A stretch of 64,000 bases of DNA, taken from assembly GCF_003061515.1 (NCBI RefSeq), contig NZ_CP028924.1, positions 2,232,001-2,296,000 on the forward strand, in the 5' to 3' direction. This document shows positions 29,198-37,107 of this stretch, in pieces (the stretch's first letter is position 1; each line of letters begins with the position of its first letter). This DNA is from Colwellia sp. Arc7-D (lineage in GTDB: Bacteria; Pseudomonadota; Gammaproteobacteria; Enterobacterales; Alteromonadaceae). A model generated the notes under the pieces. That model saw only the letters and a program-made list of their open reading frames with translations. It had not been told where the DNA came from and ran no database searches. Both the position numbers and the translations under genes were made by a program.

Positions 29198-29233
29198 TAT
29201 ACGCAGGTGAAAGTAATTTTTTTCGCTTTTTAT

Positions 29234-29812
29234 TTATAAAGGTAAAAGAACAACACTCGCAACTGATTTAGCTTGACTTAAAATAGACTCAAAATCATTA
29301 CCAATGCAATCACCCTCAACAAAAGTTAGTAATACTGCTCCTTCTTCTGGCTTAAAGCACCAAGAATCATTTGAGCTAATCACTCCATCACCTTCATTAT
29401 AAGAATAAAAAATATTAATAACGGTATCACTCTTAAAACTAATAGAGGTAACGTTATCTAGTTCAACGATTTGTTGCTTTCCCCATTTAACTTCAATTGA
29501 TAAAAAACTATCTTCATCTGAATGCGAGTCAGCACTCAAAACAGCACTAAACGGTTCGTACCCAGAACTGAAAATACTAATTAATGGTGAGTTGATGTTC
29601 TTCTTGGTAAAAGACTTTACCTTTTTATATTTAAATATTATTGCTGGCCACTTTACAGCTAAGCGACAAAAAGCATTTAAATGTTCTCTACGATTTATTG
29701 CATCAGCCCATTTTTCTTCGGCGTCAGGCTGACGTAAAAGTATCTCCCAGTTGTCGTCGGCAACTTCAAGGCCTTGTACCATTTCATCCAAAGATAACTG
29801 ATCAAGTCTCAT
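29234..29812 (-). CDS. Hypothetical protein in the CHAT-viperin operon (192 aa)
   Basis: This acidic soluble protein of 192 residues has a helical N-terminus (residues 1-75) and a beta-rich C-terminal part (80-192), ending V-A-S-V-V-L-L-P-L. No family recognised. It overlaps the upstream 309-residue gene by 4 bp (ATGA), so the two are co-translated. It is followed by 66 bp containing the RBS hairpin. Confidence 0.65.
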   Translation of the reverse strand: MRLDQLSLDEMVQGLEVADDNWEILLRQPDAEEKWADAINRREHLNAFCRLAVKWPAIIFKYKKVKSFTKKNINSPLISIFSSGYEPFSAVLSADSHSDEDSFLSIEVKWGKQQIVELDNVTSISFKSDTVINIFYSYNEGDGVISSNDSWCFKPEEGAVLLTFVEGDCIGNDFESILSQAKSVASVVLLPL

Positions 29813-30738
29813 GATACCTGCTCCATTAATAAAGATGGCTTAACTTTTAGCTGTTTCAGCTTTTGTACATAGTCTGAATGACTAGGATCATTTTTATTTA
29901 TTTCATATACATCAAGTACCGCACTCTTGGATATGGATTTAAACAACGCACGAATGATAAAATCTTTGTCTTCAGTTTCAACATATATTTCATTAAATTT
30001 ATCAATTATACTTTTAATAGTTTGTCTAATTTGAGTTTTAGTGTGGTGACTTTCTTTATATCTAGCTACGTACTGCGGACGATTACTACCTTTTACTAAG
30101 TACTTATTTTCATAAAGTTCGACTGTGCTCAGGTGTTCTCTAATATTAAAAAACAAATACAAGAACCTAAAAGAGGCATCTGCCTTATACCTTGTTTTTT
30201 GTGTATCAGAAACATCATTGTCTATTTCTAATTCGCAAGGACTCTCTTCTATAAAAGACAACTCATTTAAGAGCTTTTTATTAGCTGACAGCCAGTAACC
30301 TATCAAGTCTGCTGCAACTTTTTGGTTAAGTTTATTTAGGTTTATCGCTAACTTTTCTAACTGTAAATCTATATGATTTTTTTTAATTACTATAGGCTCA
30401 GGAATCTGTTCTGGTGATGTCTGCTTATTTGTTCTATTTCCGGTATAAATCATTCCAGCCGATTTATATTTTACCCAGAATGCTAGTTGGCTAAACAAAG
30501 TTATATCTTTAGGGATTCCATTAGGTAAGCTTTCGACGTTAAAGTGCACTCCGTTAAACAAGTCTATGATCTTAATAACCGCTTTACCCTGAGTCTGAAA
30601 TGTAAGAGATATTGTTTGCTCATCGAAATTTTCTAGGGCCTGCTCAATAACCAACTCGATTACTAGTCGATTTTTATTTACATACTCTAACCGCCCATCA
30701 TAAGTCCAATCAGTAATTGGTAAGTCATTATCTTGCAT
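29809..30738 (-). CDS. Hypothetical protein in the CHAT-viperin operon (309 aa)
   Basis: A 309-residue soluble protein. The N-terminal 95 residues are beta-rich, followed by a Pro/Thr-rich linker (about 100-115) and a long helical region. No catalytic motif was recognised. Overlaps (11 bp with the CHAT gene, 4 bp with the next gene) indicate one translational unit. By analogy with other TPR-CHAT loci it may be a substrate or adaptor of the protease. This is inference from position only. Confidence 0.65.
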   Translation of the reverse strand: MQDNDLPITDWTYDGRLEYVNKNRLVIELVIEQALENFDEQTISLTFQTQGKAVIKIIDLFNGVHFNVESLPNGIPKDITLFSQLAFWVKYKSAGMIYTGNRTNKQTSPEQIPEPIVIKKNHIDLQLEKLAINLNKLNQKVAADLIGYWLSANKKLLNELSFIEESPCELEIDNDVSDTQKTRYKADASFRFLYLFFNIREHLSTVELYENKYLVKGSNRPQYVARYKESHHTKTQIRQTIKSIIDKFNEIYVETEDKDFIIRALFKSISKSAVLDVYEINKNDPSHSDYVQKLKQLKVKPSLLMEQVS

Positions 30739-33448
30739 TTTTAATAAAGCCTGCCTGCAAATTCATTTGTGTAATTAGGGTATTCACCTTTTGCTGTTGG
30801 TCTGAAGAAAGTTCCGATCTTGGGATGTATTTATTTTGCTGTTCACTGATACCGCAAAACCGCATACCGCTCCACGCAGAAGGATGCTTTAATGATCGTT
30901 CCAATAAAGCCATATCTACATTAGGTGCTTTAAAATTTCGTGCAAGTATCGGCCCCATAAGTGCTCTTAACTCCTGATTTTCAGTATAATTACATTCAAG
31001 CATTTTAAGGTACTCTTTTTCACCAAGGGTAGTAATTTTATTCAACTCTTCGTCAACACCACTTTCTATCCACCAGCGTTGCGCCCTTAACAGAGCTTCA
31101 GATGCGCTCATATTATTATTTTTAAGCTTATCGTATTTTGCTTTGATATGTGCAGTAACCAACTCAGGGACAGCCCAAAGCGAACCTATCGCAGTTTTAG
31201 CTCCTGACTCTAACATCCTCATATCCATACCAAAGGGCTCATTTACCTGGCTAGGTAAAAAATGCAGAGGAATATTAGAGCCACTTTGACAAGCCCAAAA
31301 CTCTATACGCTCAGCCCCACGAACGCTATGCAGCATATCAGCATCTCTAACAAAATAATTTTCAAACAATAGCTTAGGTCTATCTGGGTGTTTATGCTCA
31401 CAATGGCCATAAAAACTAAAAATATTAGACTGATATAACTGATGCAAAAAATCATTTTGAGATTCAGCAACTTCAGTCAAAATGTTGTCATGAAGTGCTA
31501 ATTTATCGAATAATGTATCACCACCAACAACACTGGTAATAGTAGTTTTATCATCATAATATTTGACTTGTTCATACAAATACATCAGTGAAGGCAACCA
31601 GTTTACCTCATTGACCAATTGATAAAGTTTTTCACCTGTTTTACCTGTAGCCCCCCAAGGTATATGCGAAGCGAAAAATGAAGGAAGCAAACAAACTTTG
31701 TGTAAGTGGCTAGGGAGCATCAGTTTCCAATCAATAAATCCTAAATCCCAATCGGTATTAACTTCTTTATGATCGGTAACAAATGCAGCAACGTTATTGA
31801 TAAGGTTTTTAGGTAAGTTAAATAAATATCCTCTGGCCGTGATTTGATTATTTTGTAAATAGGCAACAATTACCAATACATCATTATAGTGATCTTCAAT
31901 ATCTATTTTAACTAACACTTGATCTGGGTGAGTATTAATAGCCTCACGTAAATCATTCAATGTGATTTGATAAGTACGCTGCCTGTCTTTTACGTAATCT
32001 GTATCTAATCGATCTATATATTGTCCTAATATTTTGAAATCCCCCAAACATAAGCTAGCTTGTTGCTTTAAGAAATCTAAAGGGTTCGAGGCCCTGCTAG
32101 AAAAATCAACTATGTTGGCATATTTAGAATCATTAAATATTTGTACATCTTCATTGTTCGTTTTTTGAGACCTTTGTGATTTTAGTAACTTCGCACTATC
32201 AGAAAGATAATTATGTAACTGCGACTTGTTCACATGGCTTGCCATAAGCGCAATTTCATTCAAACCATAATAAATGCTACCTAATTTTCTTAGCGCACCT
32301 AATAGAACTTGACCAACAGGGTCTTTAATATGAAGCCAGCACAAACTAGTACTTTCACAAAAGCGCATCGCACTAGTATTTTCAAGTGTAATAAATGCCT
32401 GTATACATTTTTCTTTTTTTACTAACACACGTGCTAAACCAGAACTAGCTTGTTGAATTAATACGCCCACTCTATCTGACTCTTGGTCCGTCTCAGTTGA
32501 TTGTCGACCCACCATCAGTGAATGTACCTTTTTTGATAATCTGTCAACATTTTCGGGATTACTATCTTCATCAGCTTCTTTTACAAGAAGCTGAATCTCT
32601 ACGATTGGATTTGATATATCTACATGGGGATTCACTCTCATCATATCTAATGGGTCAAGTCCAAATACTAATGCCATTTCCAAAGCTGATTTACAAAGTT
32701 CTTTGTGTTCTTTGCTTTTAGATAAGTGTGTCAACTTAGATATAGTTAGAGGTATTATTTTGTCTGGTTTCAAGGACATTTTACTATTTAAATCTGAGAC
32801 AGGAAAGTTTGATTGACACCAGTCAATTGCCTCTTTATAGCAAATGAATGCTTTGGCTTGAGAATCACAGGCTTTTTCAGTTTTATCTATATCGAACAAA
32901 GTTGCTGCTAAATTTAAATAAATGATTGAAAGCTGGTTCAATCGAATAAAAGCTGGTATGGATCTTTCAAGCACTTTGAGAGCTTTCCGATGTAATTCCT
33001 CTGATTTTACTAAACTTTCTTCTCGGCTAAGGTACCACAATTGTTCATTAGCCGCTCTTCGGTATACAGCAGCTAATTGAGACAGGCTAGAAGCATATTT
33101 GTCAGGGAATTGTTGGCGTTGTTTATTTGCAATCGCACGAGAAAAAAATGAAGCTGCTTTATTTAGATTTGAATGAGGCGCCCCAGGTAAGCGCGCAAAG
33201 TGCGTAAAATAAAACACACCTAAATCATGGCATGCAACAGCTTTGGTATATTCATTATTAGTAGCTAAAGCTAAAGCTTTCTCAAAGCAGCGTTGCGCTT
33301 TTTTCAGCCCTAACTTATCATCAAAAGCATTCGTTAACTTTATACCTTCGGTATTATATTTATGGAAACTAGGCTTTATCTTATGATTAAGCAACTCAAA
33401 TTGTTTTCGAGCATATTCATCAAACTCCTTTTGACTATCAAAGTCCAT
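30728..33448 (-). CDS. TPR-CHAT caspase-like protease
   Basis: This 906-residue protein has an N-terminal half of TPR-like helical repeats (for example G-L-K-K-A-Q-R-C-F-E-K-A-L-A-L-A and Y-T-K-A-V-A-C-H-D-L-G-V). The C-terminal CHAT domain (about 560-830) has the catalytic pair His682 in F-Y-G-H-C-E-H and Cys720 in F-W-A-C-Q-S-G-S, then the family's G-A-K-T-A-I-G-S-L-W-A-V. Family knowledge: TPR-CHAT proteases act in phage defence, for example the Craspase partner Csx29 and gasdermin-activating proteases. First gene of the operon, with its own upstream region of about 360 bp. The absence of a gasdermin-like or Cas7-11-like gene nearby makes its trigger and substrate open. Confidence 0.88.
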   Translation of the reverse strand: MDFDSQKEFDEYARKQFELLNHKIKPSFHKYNTEGIKLTNAFDDKLGLKKAQRCFEKALALATNNEYTKAVACHDLGVFYFTHFARLPGAPHSNLNKAASFFSRAIANKQRQQFPDKYASSLSQLAAVYRRAANEQLWYLSREESLVKSEELHRKALKVLERSIPAFIRLNQLSIIYLNLAATLFDIDKTEKACDSQAKAFICYKEAIDWCQSNFPVSDLNSKMSLKPDKIIPLTISKLTHLSKSKEHKELCKSALEMALVFGLDPLDMMRVNPHVDISNPIVEIQLLVKEADEDSNPENVDRLSKKVHSLMVGRQSTETDQESDRVGVLIQQASSGLARVLVKKEKCIQAFITLENTSAMRFCESTSLCWLHIKDPVGQVLLGALRKLGSIYYGLNEIALMASHVNKSQLHNYLSDSAKLLKSQRSQKTNNEDVQIFNDSKYANIVDFSSRASNPLDFLKQQASLCLGDFKILGQYIDRLDTDYVKDRQRTYQITLNDLREAINTHPDQVLVKIDIEDHYNDVLVIVAYLQNNQITARGYLFNLPKNLINNVAAFVTDHKEVNTDWDLGFIDWKLMLPSHLHKVCLLPSFFASHIPWGATGKTGEKLYQLVNEVNWLPSLMYLYEQVKYYDDKTTITSVVGGDTLFDKLALHDNILTEVAESQNDFLHQLYQSNIFSFYGHCEHKHPDRPKLLFENYFVRDADMLHSVRGAERIEFWACQSGSNIPLHFLPSQVNEPFGMDMRMLESGAKTAIGSLWAVPELVTAHIKAKYDKLKNNNMSASEALLRAQRWWIESGVDEELNKITTLGEKEYLKMLECNYTENQELRALMGPILARNFKAPNVDMALLERSLKHPSAWSGMRFCGISEQQNKYIPRSELSSDQQQKVNTLITQMNLQAGFIKNAR

Positions 33449-33812
33449 TTTTAACCTACCTATATTGACGCTAGCATTTTACCATTTAGCTATTTATTAC
33501 TTCGAATACTATATAATAATCTACAACTTATTATTTATTAAGCTTTTTTTCGTTACTTAATTGTATCCAGTTAGAGGCAATGCAATAGGGACATATACAA
33601 AAAAGCATCTAGAAACAACTTCATGATTTAGGCTTGATGCGTAACTGTTTATAGCGAAGAAAGTGGATAATAATACAATATGAATATTTTAATAATCCTT
33701 TACCTTATATCTAAACCTTCTTATTTATATCGGAAAAGAAGTATTATTTATTGTGAATTTTATCTTCATGATTATATTTTAATCTAGCTTAATTATTCAT
33801 AATTTCAAATAC
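33449..33812. other. Intergenic region upstream of the CHAT operon
   Basis: 364 bp of AT-rich DNA between two minus-strand operons. It should contain the CHAT operon promoter and the end of the helicase transcript. No clear hairpin, operator repeat or gene was seen. Confidence 0.4.
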
Positions 33813-35300
33813 TTAATTTTCACATGAGACTCTACTCAAGGATTTAAGAAACTTTTCATTTACCAGGTCACCCTGAATATCAATTACTAAGGTTTCTTGT
33901 TTGAAGCGACCAAATATATTTACTGATTTTTCATAAACCTCAGTAAGTGGGTTCTTAGCATAGACAACATTTTCTTGAAAGAGACTTTGCTCAGGCTTAA
34001 AAAAACTTAAAACAGGCTTTTTCGTATTCACTGGATAATTTCCTATTTCTTCAATCTCATTTGCTTCTCGGTCTATTAACTGATTACATTTTTTTAGCTT
34101 AGTTTTGAAGTGTGAACTTATTTTCTCAAACTTTATAATGTCTGCTCCATTTGGTAAATCCCGACCTATTCTATAAGCATACTCAACGAGCTTTGGCTCC
34201 GCAGGCATATACAAAACAGCACTTTGATCCGCAGAGCTAGTCACCCTTAAAATTCGCCCCAGAATTTGTCTATAATGCATCTCAGTTTTTATATTCGTTA
34301 AGTGGCAACATATCTGCAGCCTTGGTATATTGGTACCTTCCGAGACCATACCAACACTAATCAACCACTCATCTGAATTATTACGATAATTACGAATTAG
34401 TTGGTTAGGATCATCTTCTCTATATGTTACCACTACTGCAGCTTTATTTAATTTATCGTGTAAAATTCGCTGGATTTTTTTAGCGTGCTGTATCGAATAC
34501 GCTATGATTAAACCACCTGCGTCTGGGTTTGTATTTCGAATAGATTGAAGCCGTTTATTTGCTCTAGTTATCAACTGAAGTATGACATTTTCATCATTAA
34601 TAATAATATGATAAGGCAAAATTTCTTGTGAAAGTAAATCTAAAAAACTGTTAAAAGATAAGTTTTCTGATTTATCTACTACTGAGATACTGTCATTATC
34701 AATGGCAATTATTTCCGGTACTCTACAAACACCGTCTTCTATAGATTTCTTTAACCCATAACTGTAATCACAAATAATTTTATTGGTTAAGTTGCAATAA
34801 TTGGACAAAACTATGGGGGTTTTATCTGATCGCCAAGGTGTACCTGTTAGCGCAATTGTGTAAGTTGCTTGATCTTTAATATTTTCAATAATTTTTTCTC
34901 CCCAAGCATTTGCATTTTCCAACTTTGTTCCTGAGCAGTGATGAATTTCATCAAAAATGACGAATACTCTAAACTTTTTAAATAACTCCCAAAAATTTTC
35001 ATCAACATGTAGTAAATTTTGATAAGTCGAAACCAACCCTGATGACCCCAGTAAACCATCAAATCGAGATTTTAATTTAAGAGATAAGCTTTCTTTGAAG
35101 TCACTAGCAACAATTGTTGATGGAGCAAGACAAACTACTAAGTCAATCATATCCTTCTCAATTAACTTATCAGCTAACGAAGATGACATGTGTGTTTTCC
35201 CCGCCCCTGGTGTTGCTAAGGCTAAAAAATGTTTAGAACCTAACAAGTATTTACTAAAAGCTGTTTCAATACACTCTTGCTGCCATAACCTTAACTTCAT
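33813..35300 (-). CDS. SF2 DEAD/DEAH-box helicase
   Basis: A 495-residue helicase of the ResIII/UvsW-like type. Walker A is P-G-A-G-K-T at 31-36 and the DEAH-like box D-E-I-H-H is at 117-121. Motif III is L-T-G-T-P-W-R, and motif VI is in Q-I-L-G-R-I-L-R. The final ~110 residues match nothing recognised and hold no nuclease motif. It lies 2 bp after the winged-helix gene and shares its promoter. A defence role is suggested by context; a role in island DNA metabolism is equally possible. Confidence 0.85.
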   Translation of the reverse strand: MKLRLWQQECIETAFSKYLLGSKHFLALATPGAGKTHMSSSLADKLIEKDMIDLVVCLAPSTIVASDFKESLSLKLKSRFDGLLGSSGLVSTYQNLLHVDENFWELFKKFRVFVIFDEIHHCSGTKLENANAWGEKIIENIKDQATYTIALTGTPWRSDKTPIVLSNYCNLTNKIICDYSYGLKKSIEDGVCRVPEIIAIDNDSISVVDKSENLSFNSFLDLLSQEILPYHIIINDENVILQLITRANKRLQSIRNTNPDAGGLIIAYSIQHAKKIQRILHDKLNKAAVVVTYREDDPNQLIRNYRNNSDEWLISVGMVSEGTNIPRLQICCHLTNIKTEMHYRQILGRILRVTSSADQSAVLYMPAEPKLVEYAYRIGRDLPNGADIIKFEKISSHFKTKLKKCNQLIDREANEIEEIGNYPVNTKKPVLSFFKPEQSLFQENVVYAKNPLTEVYEKSVNIFGRFKQETLVIDIQGDLVNEKFLKSLSRVSCEN

Positions 35301-35302
35301 AA

Positions 35303-35827
35303 TTACAATTCTGCTCTTTTATTAATTAATGTTTCAATCGCTTTAATTTTACCGAGTAACCGCGAATTTTTTTCTCGAATACTATTATATTTTGGTTGAA
35401 GTTCATCATGCATTTGTGGGAATTCATTCCTAAGTGTACGATACTCTTCTGCTTCTCCTAATCCTTCTAAAAGATCGTTTTTATAGTCTTGTAACCTACA
35501 ATTTAGCTCTTGCATGTTTTCGAACAAAGTATGCGCAACTAGCTTATTTTCATTGTCATTTACTGATGAAGTTACTATTCGTGGTTTTAGATTAAACAGC
35601 TCTGTTTTAACATAACTTATTAATCCTTTTTTTTTCGACGTGTTCTTCTTCAACCACCCTTTATTGACAAGTTTTTTAAGTTCAGCATAAACAAATCTTC
35701 TTGATTCTGAAGCCGACATTGTGCATTCAGTGTTTAAAATCATATATGCAGTTCGAATTTCGACTGTAGAAAAATGATCCAGTTTAGGATTTGATACTAT
35801 GACTTTTAACGTCTCATCTAACTTCAT
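35303..35827 (-). CDS. Winged-helix and coiled-coil protein, helicase partner
   Basis: 174 residues. The N-terminal ~75 residues look like a winged helix (F-S-T-V-E-I-R-T-A-Y...S-A-S-E-S-R-R-F-V-Y-A-E-L-K-K-L-V-N-K-G-W-L-K-K). The C-terminal part is a coiled coil (about 95-170). It is the first gene of the two-gene helicase operon, with three candidate operators directly upstream. Probably a DNA-binding specificity or regulatory subunit. No named family recognised. Confidence 0.65.
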   Translation of the reverse strand: MKLDETLKVIVSNPKLDHFSTVEIRTAYMILNTECTMSASESRRFVYAELKKLVNKGWLKKNTSKKKGLISYVKTELFNLKPRIVTSSVNDNENKLVAHTLFENMQELNCRLQDYKNDLLEGLGEAEEYRTLRNEFPQMHDELQPKYNSIREKNSRLLGKIKAIETLINKRAEL

Positions 35828-35848
35828 TTACATTAATCCCACAACAAA

Positions 35849-35904
35849 AGTAGTAACATATTACAATAAAGGTAATATATTACTACCAAGTAGTAATATA
35901 ATAC
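35849..35904. promoter_or_regulatory. Three operator copies between helicase operon and XRE gene
   Basis: Three related sites: GTAGTAACATATTAC (35,850-35,864), the reverse complement of GTAGTAATATATTACC (35,871-35,886) and GTAGTAATATAATAC (35,890-35,904). Each is a partial palindrome around GTAATATATTAC. They lie 22 bp from one divergent gene and about 55 bp from the other. This layout resembles C-protein operators of restriction-modification loci, and the adjacent XRE protein is the likely binder. Confidence 0.7.
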
Positions 35905-35959
35905 AACGATTTTGAATTAATTTTATGTGAAAATACTCTTTTTCGAATTGTGTAATATT

Positions 35960-36175
35960 ATGAGTAGTGAACTAGTAGATATTGGAAAAAGGATCAGAGA
36001 TATACGAAATACTGTTGCAATGTCTCAAAGTGAATTAGCTTACGAGATTGGTACGGATAAAGCGTATATTAGTAGAATTGAGAGGGGTGAGGTAAATATT
36101 GGTGTTTTGCTACTCAAAAAGATTTGTATAGCTTTGAAAGTAAAGCCTAATGACCTAATAACTTTGAATATCTAA
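35960..36175 (+). CDS. XRE-family regulator, controller (C) protein-like
   Basis: 71 residues from M-S-S-E-L-V-D-I-G-K-R-I. The five-helix Cro/C1 HTH is clear: M-S-Q-S-E-L-A-Y-E-I-G-T-D-K-A-Y-I-S-R-I-E-R-G, then L-K-K-I-C-I-A-L-K-V. Its size and helix 5 end match R-M controller proteins. An earlier in-frame ATG (35,927) adds residues outside the fold and is not preferred. Divergent from the winged-helix/helicase operon across the three operator copies, it probably regulates both itself and that operon. Confidence 0.85.
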   Translation: MSSELVDIGKRIRDIRNTVAMSQSELAYEIGTDKAYISRIERGEVNIGVLLLKKICIALKVKPNDLITLNI

Positions 36176-36460
36176 TAATATAAAATCTTTTATTTTATAC
36201 ATAATTTATCAGCTAAATTAAAAATACTAATGCAGTTAACTCATACTCAAATGACGTGACAAGTTAATTTTTCCATCATAGCATTTGGTGGTGCCTTAGT
36301 TTCCGCCTTTATGATTCATCAAGGTAAAGCAGAAATTATCTTGACTAAAATTCAGGGTTGAAGTTTTCTATCTATTGGTGCGATTGAAACTACTAAACCT
36401 TAAAACATACGATTTTTTTAATTGAATATTCATTCAATTATACAGATGTTTGATGGGTAA

Positions 36461-37093
36461 TTATTTAGTAAGTTCTAAGAGTAATTGATACTCAACCGCA
36501 TGGAGAATTACTTCATCGCTCTCATCAATAGCACACATTTTTCTTCCAAACTTTTTAAATTTAATTTCATCCGCTTCTAATAATCTCGTGAGTGCCATTT
36601 TTTGTTCCTTAGCAAGTACTGATGATTTAATGACATCAACGCCACCAAGGTCATTAACTGGTTGATTTAGGGTTTCAGCCAAATCGAACACATTTTTAGA
36701 AGTGAAATTATCCTCTAATATCTCAATCTGTTTTAATAATATCTGGAGTCGCTTTTCCAGCCCTTTGCTATAAATAAGTAACTCTTTATGACCCAGGATT
36801 TGATTAGATGTGGGAATCCCCTGATTTTGATCAGATATACATTCTTTGTATTTATTTATTAATGGTTTATAGACGTTTAATGAGTCATTGTTGATAGTTC
36901 CTTTTGTTGGCTTTAATTTTGTTTGCTCAATGTAATCCCCAACATTCACAAAAGATAATTTCAAATTTTTTTTTATCAAGTGCTCACAAGCTTTTGAAAC
37001 ATTTCTTAAACCAACTTGAACTCTCCTATCTTTGAGATCTTCCCTATCTAATAAACATTGTAAAAACCTTTGTGCTTGAATTAACTGACTCAA
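36461..37093 (-). CDS. gmtX: Candidate gamma-mobile-trio protein GmtX
   Basis: This 210-residue, mostly helical protein has no catalytic motif that I can see. The N-terminus (A-Q-R-F-L-Q-C-L-L-D-R...V-G-L-R-N-V-S-K-A-C-E-H-L-I-K-K) resembles an HTH-like helical domain, followed by a coiled coil around 110-150. The name rests on place: the third gene, 15 bp after two large tyrosine recombinases, as in gamma-mobile-trio modules. The assignment is from gene order and size, not from residue-level recognition. Confidence 0.6.
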   Translation of the reverse strand: MSQLIQAQRFLQCLLDREDLKDRRVQVGLRNVSKACEHLIKKNLKLSFVNVGDYIEQTKLKPTKGTINNDSLNVYKPLINKYKECISDQNQGIPTSNQILGHKELLIYSKGLEKRLQILLKQIEILEDNFTSKNVFDLAETLNQPVNDLGGVDVIKSSVLAKEQKMALTRLLEADEIKFKKFGRKMCAIDESDEVILHAVEYQLLLELTK

Positions 37094-37107
37094 ATTATTA
37101 TTCCTTT

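Noticed and set aside
36270..36361. Short membrane-like peptide (F-G-G-A-L-V-S-A-F-M-I-H) resembling a gene remnant
   Set aside because: About 30 codons with no start or ribosome binding site and no identifiable family; too little to annotate.
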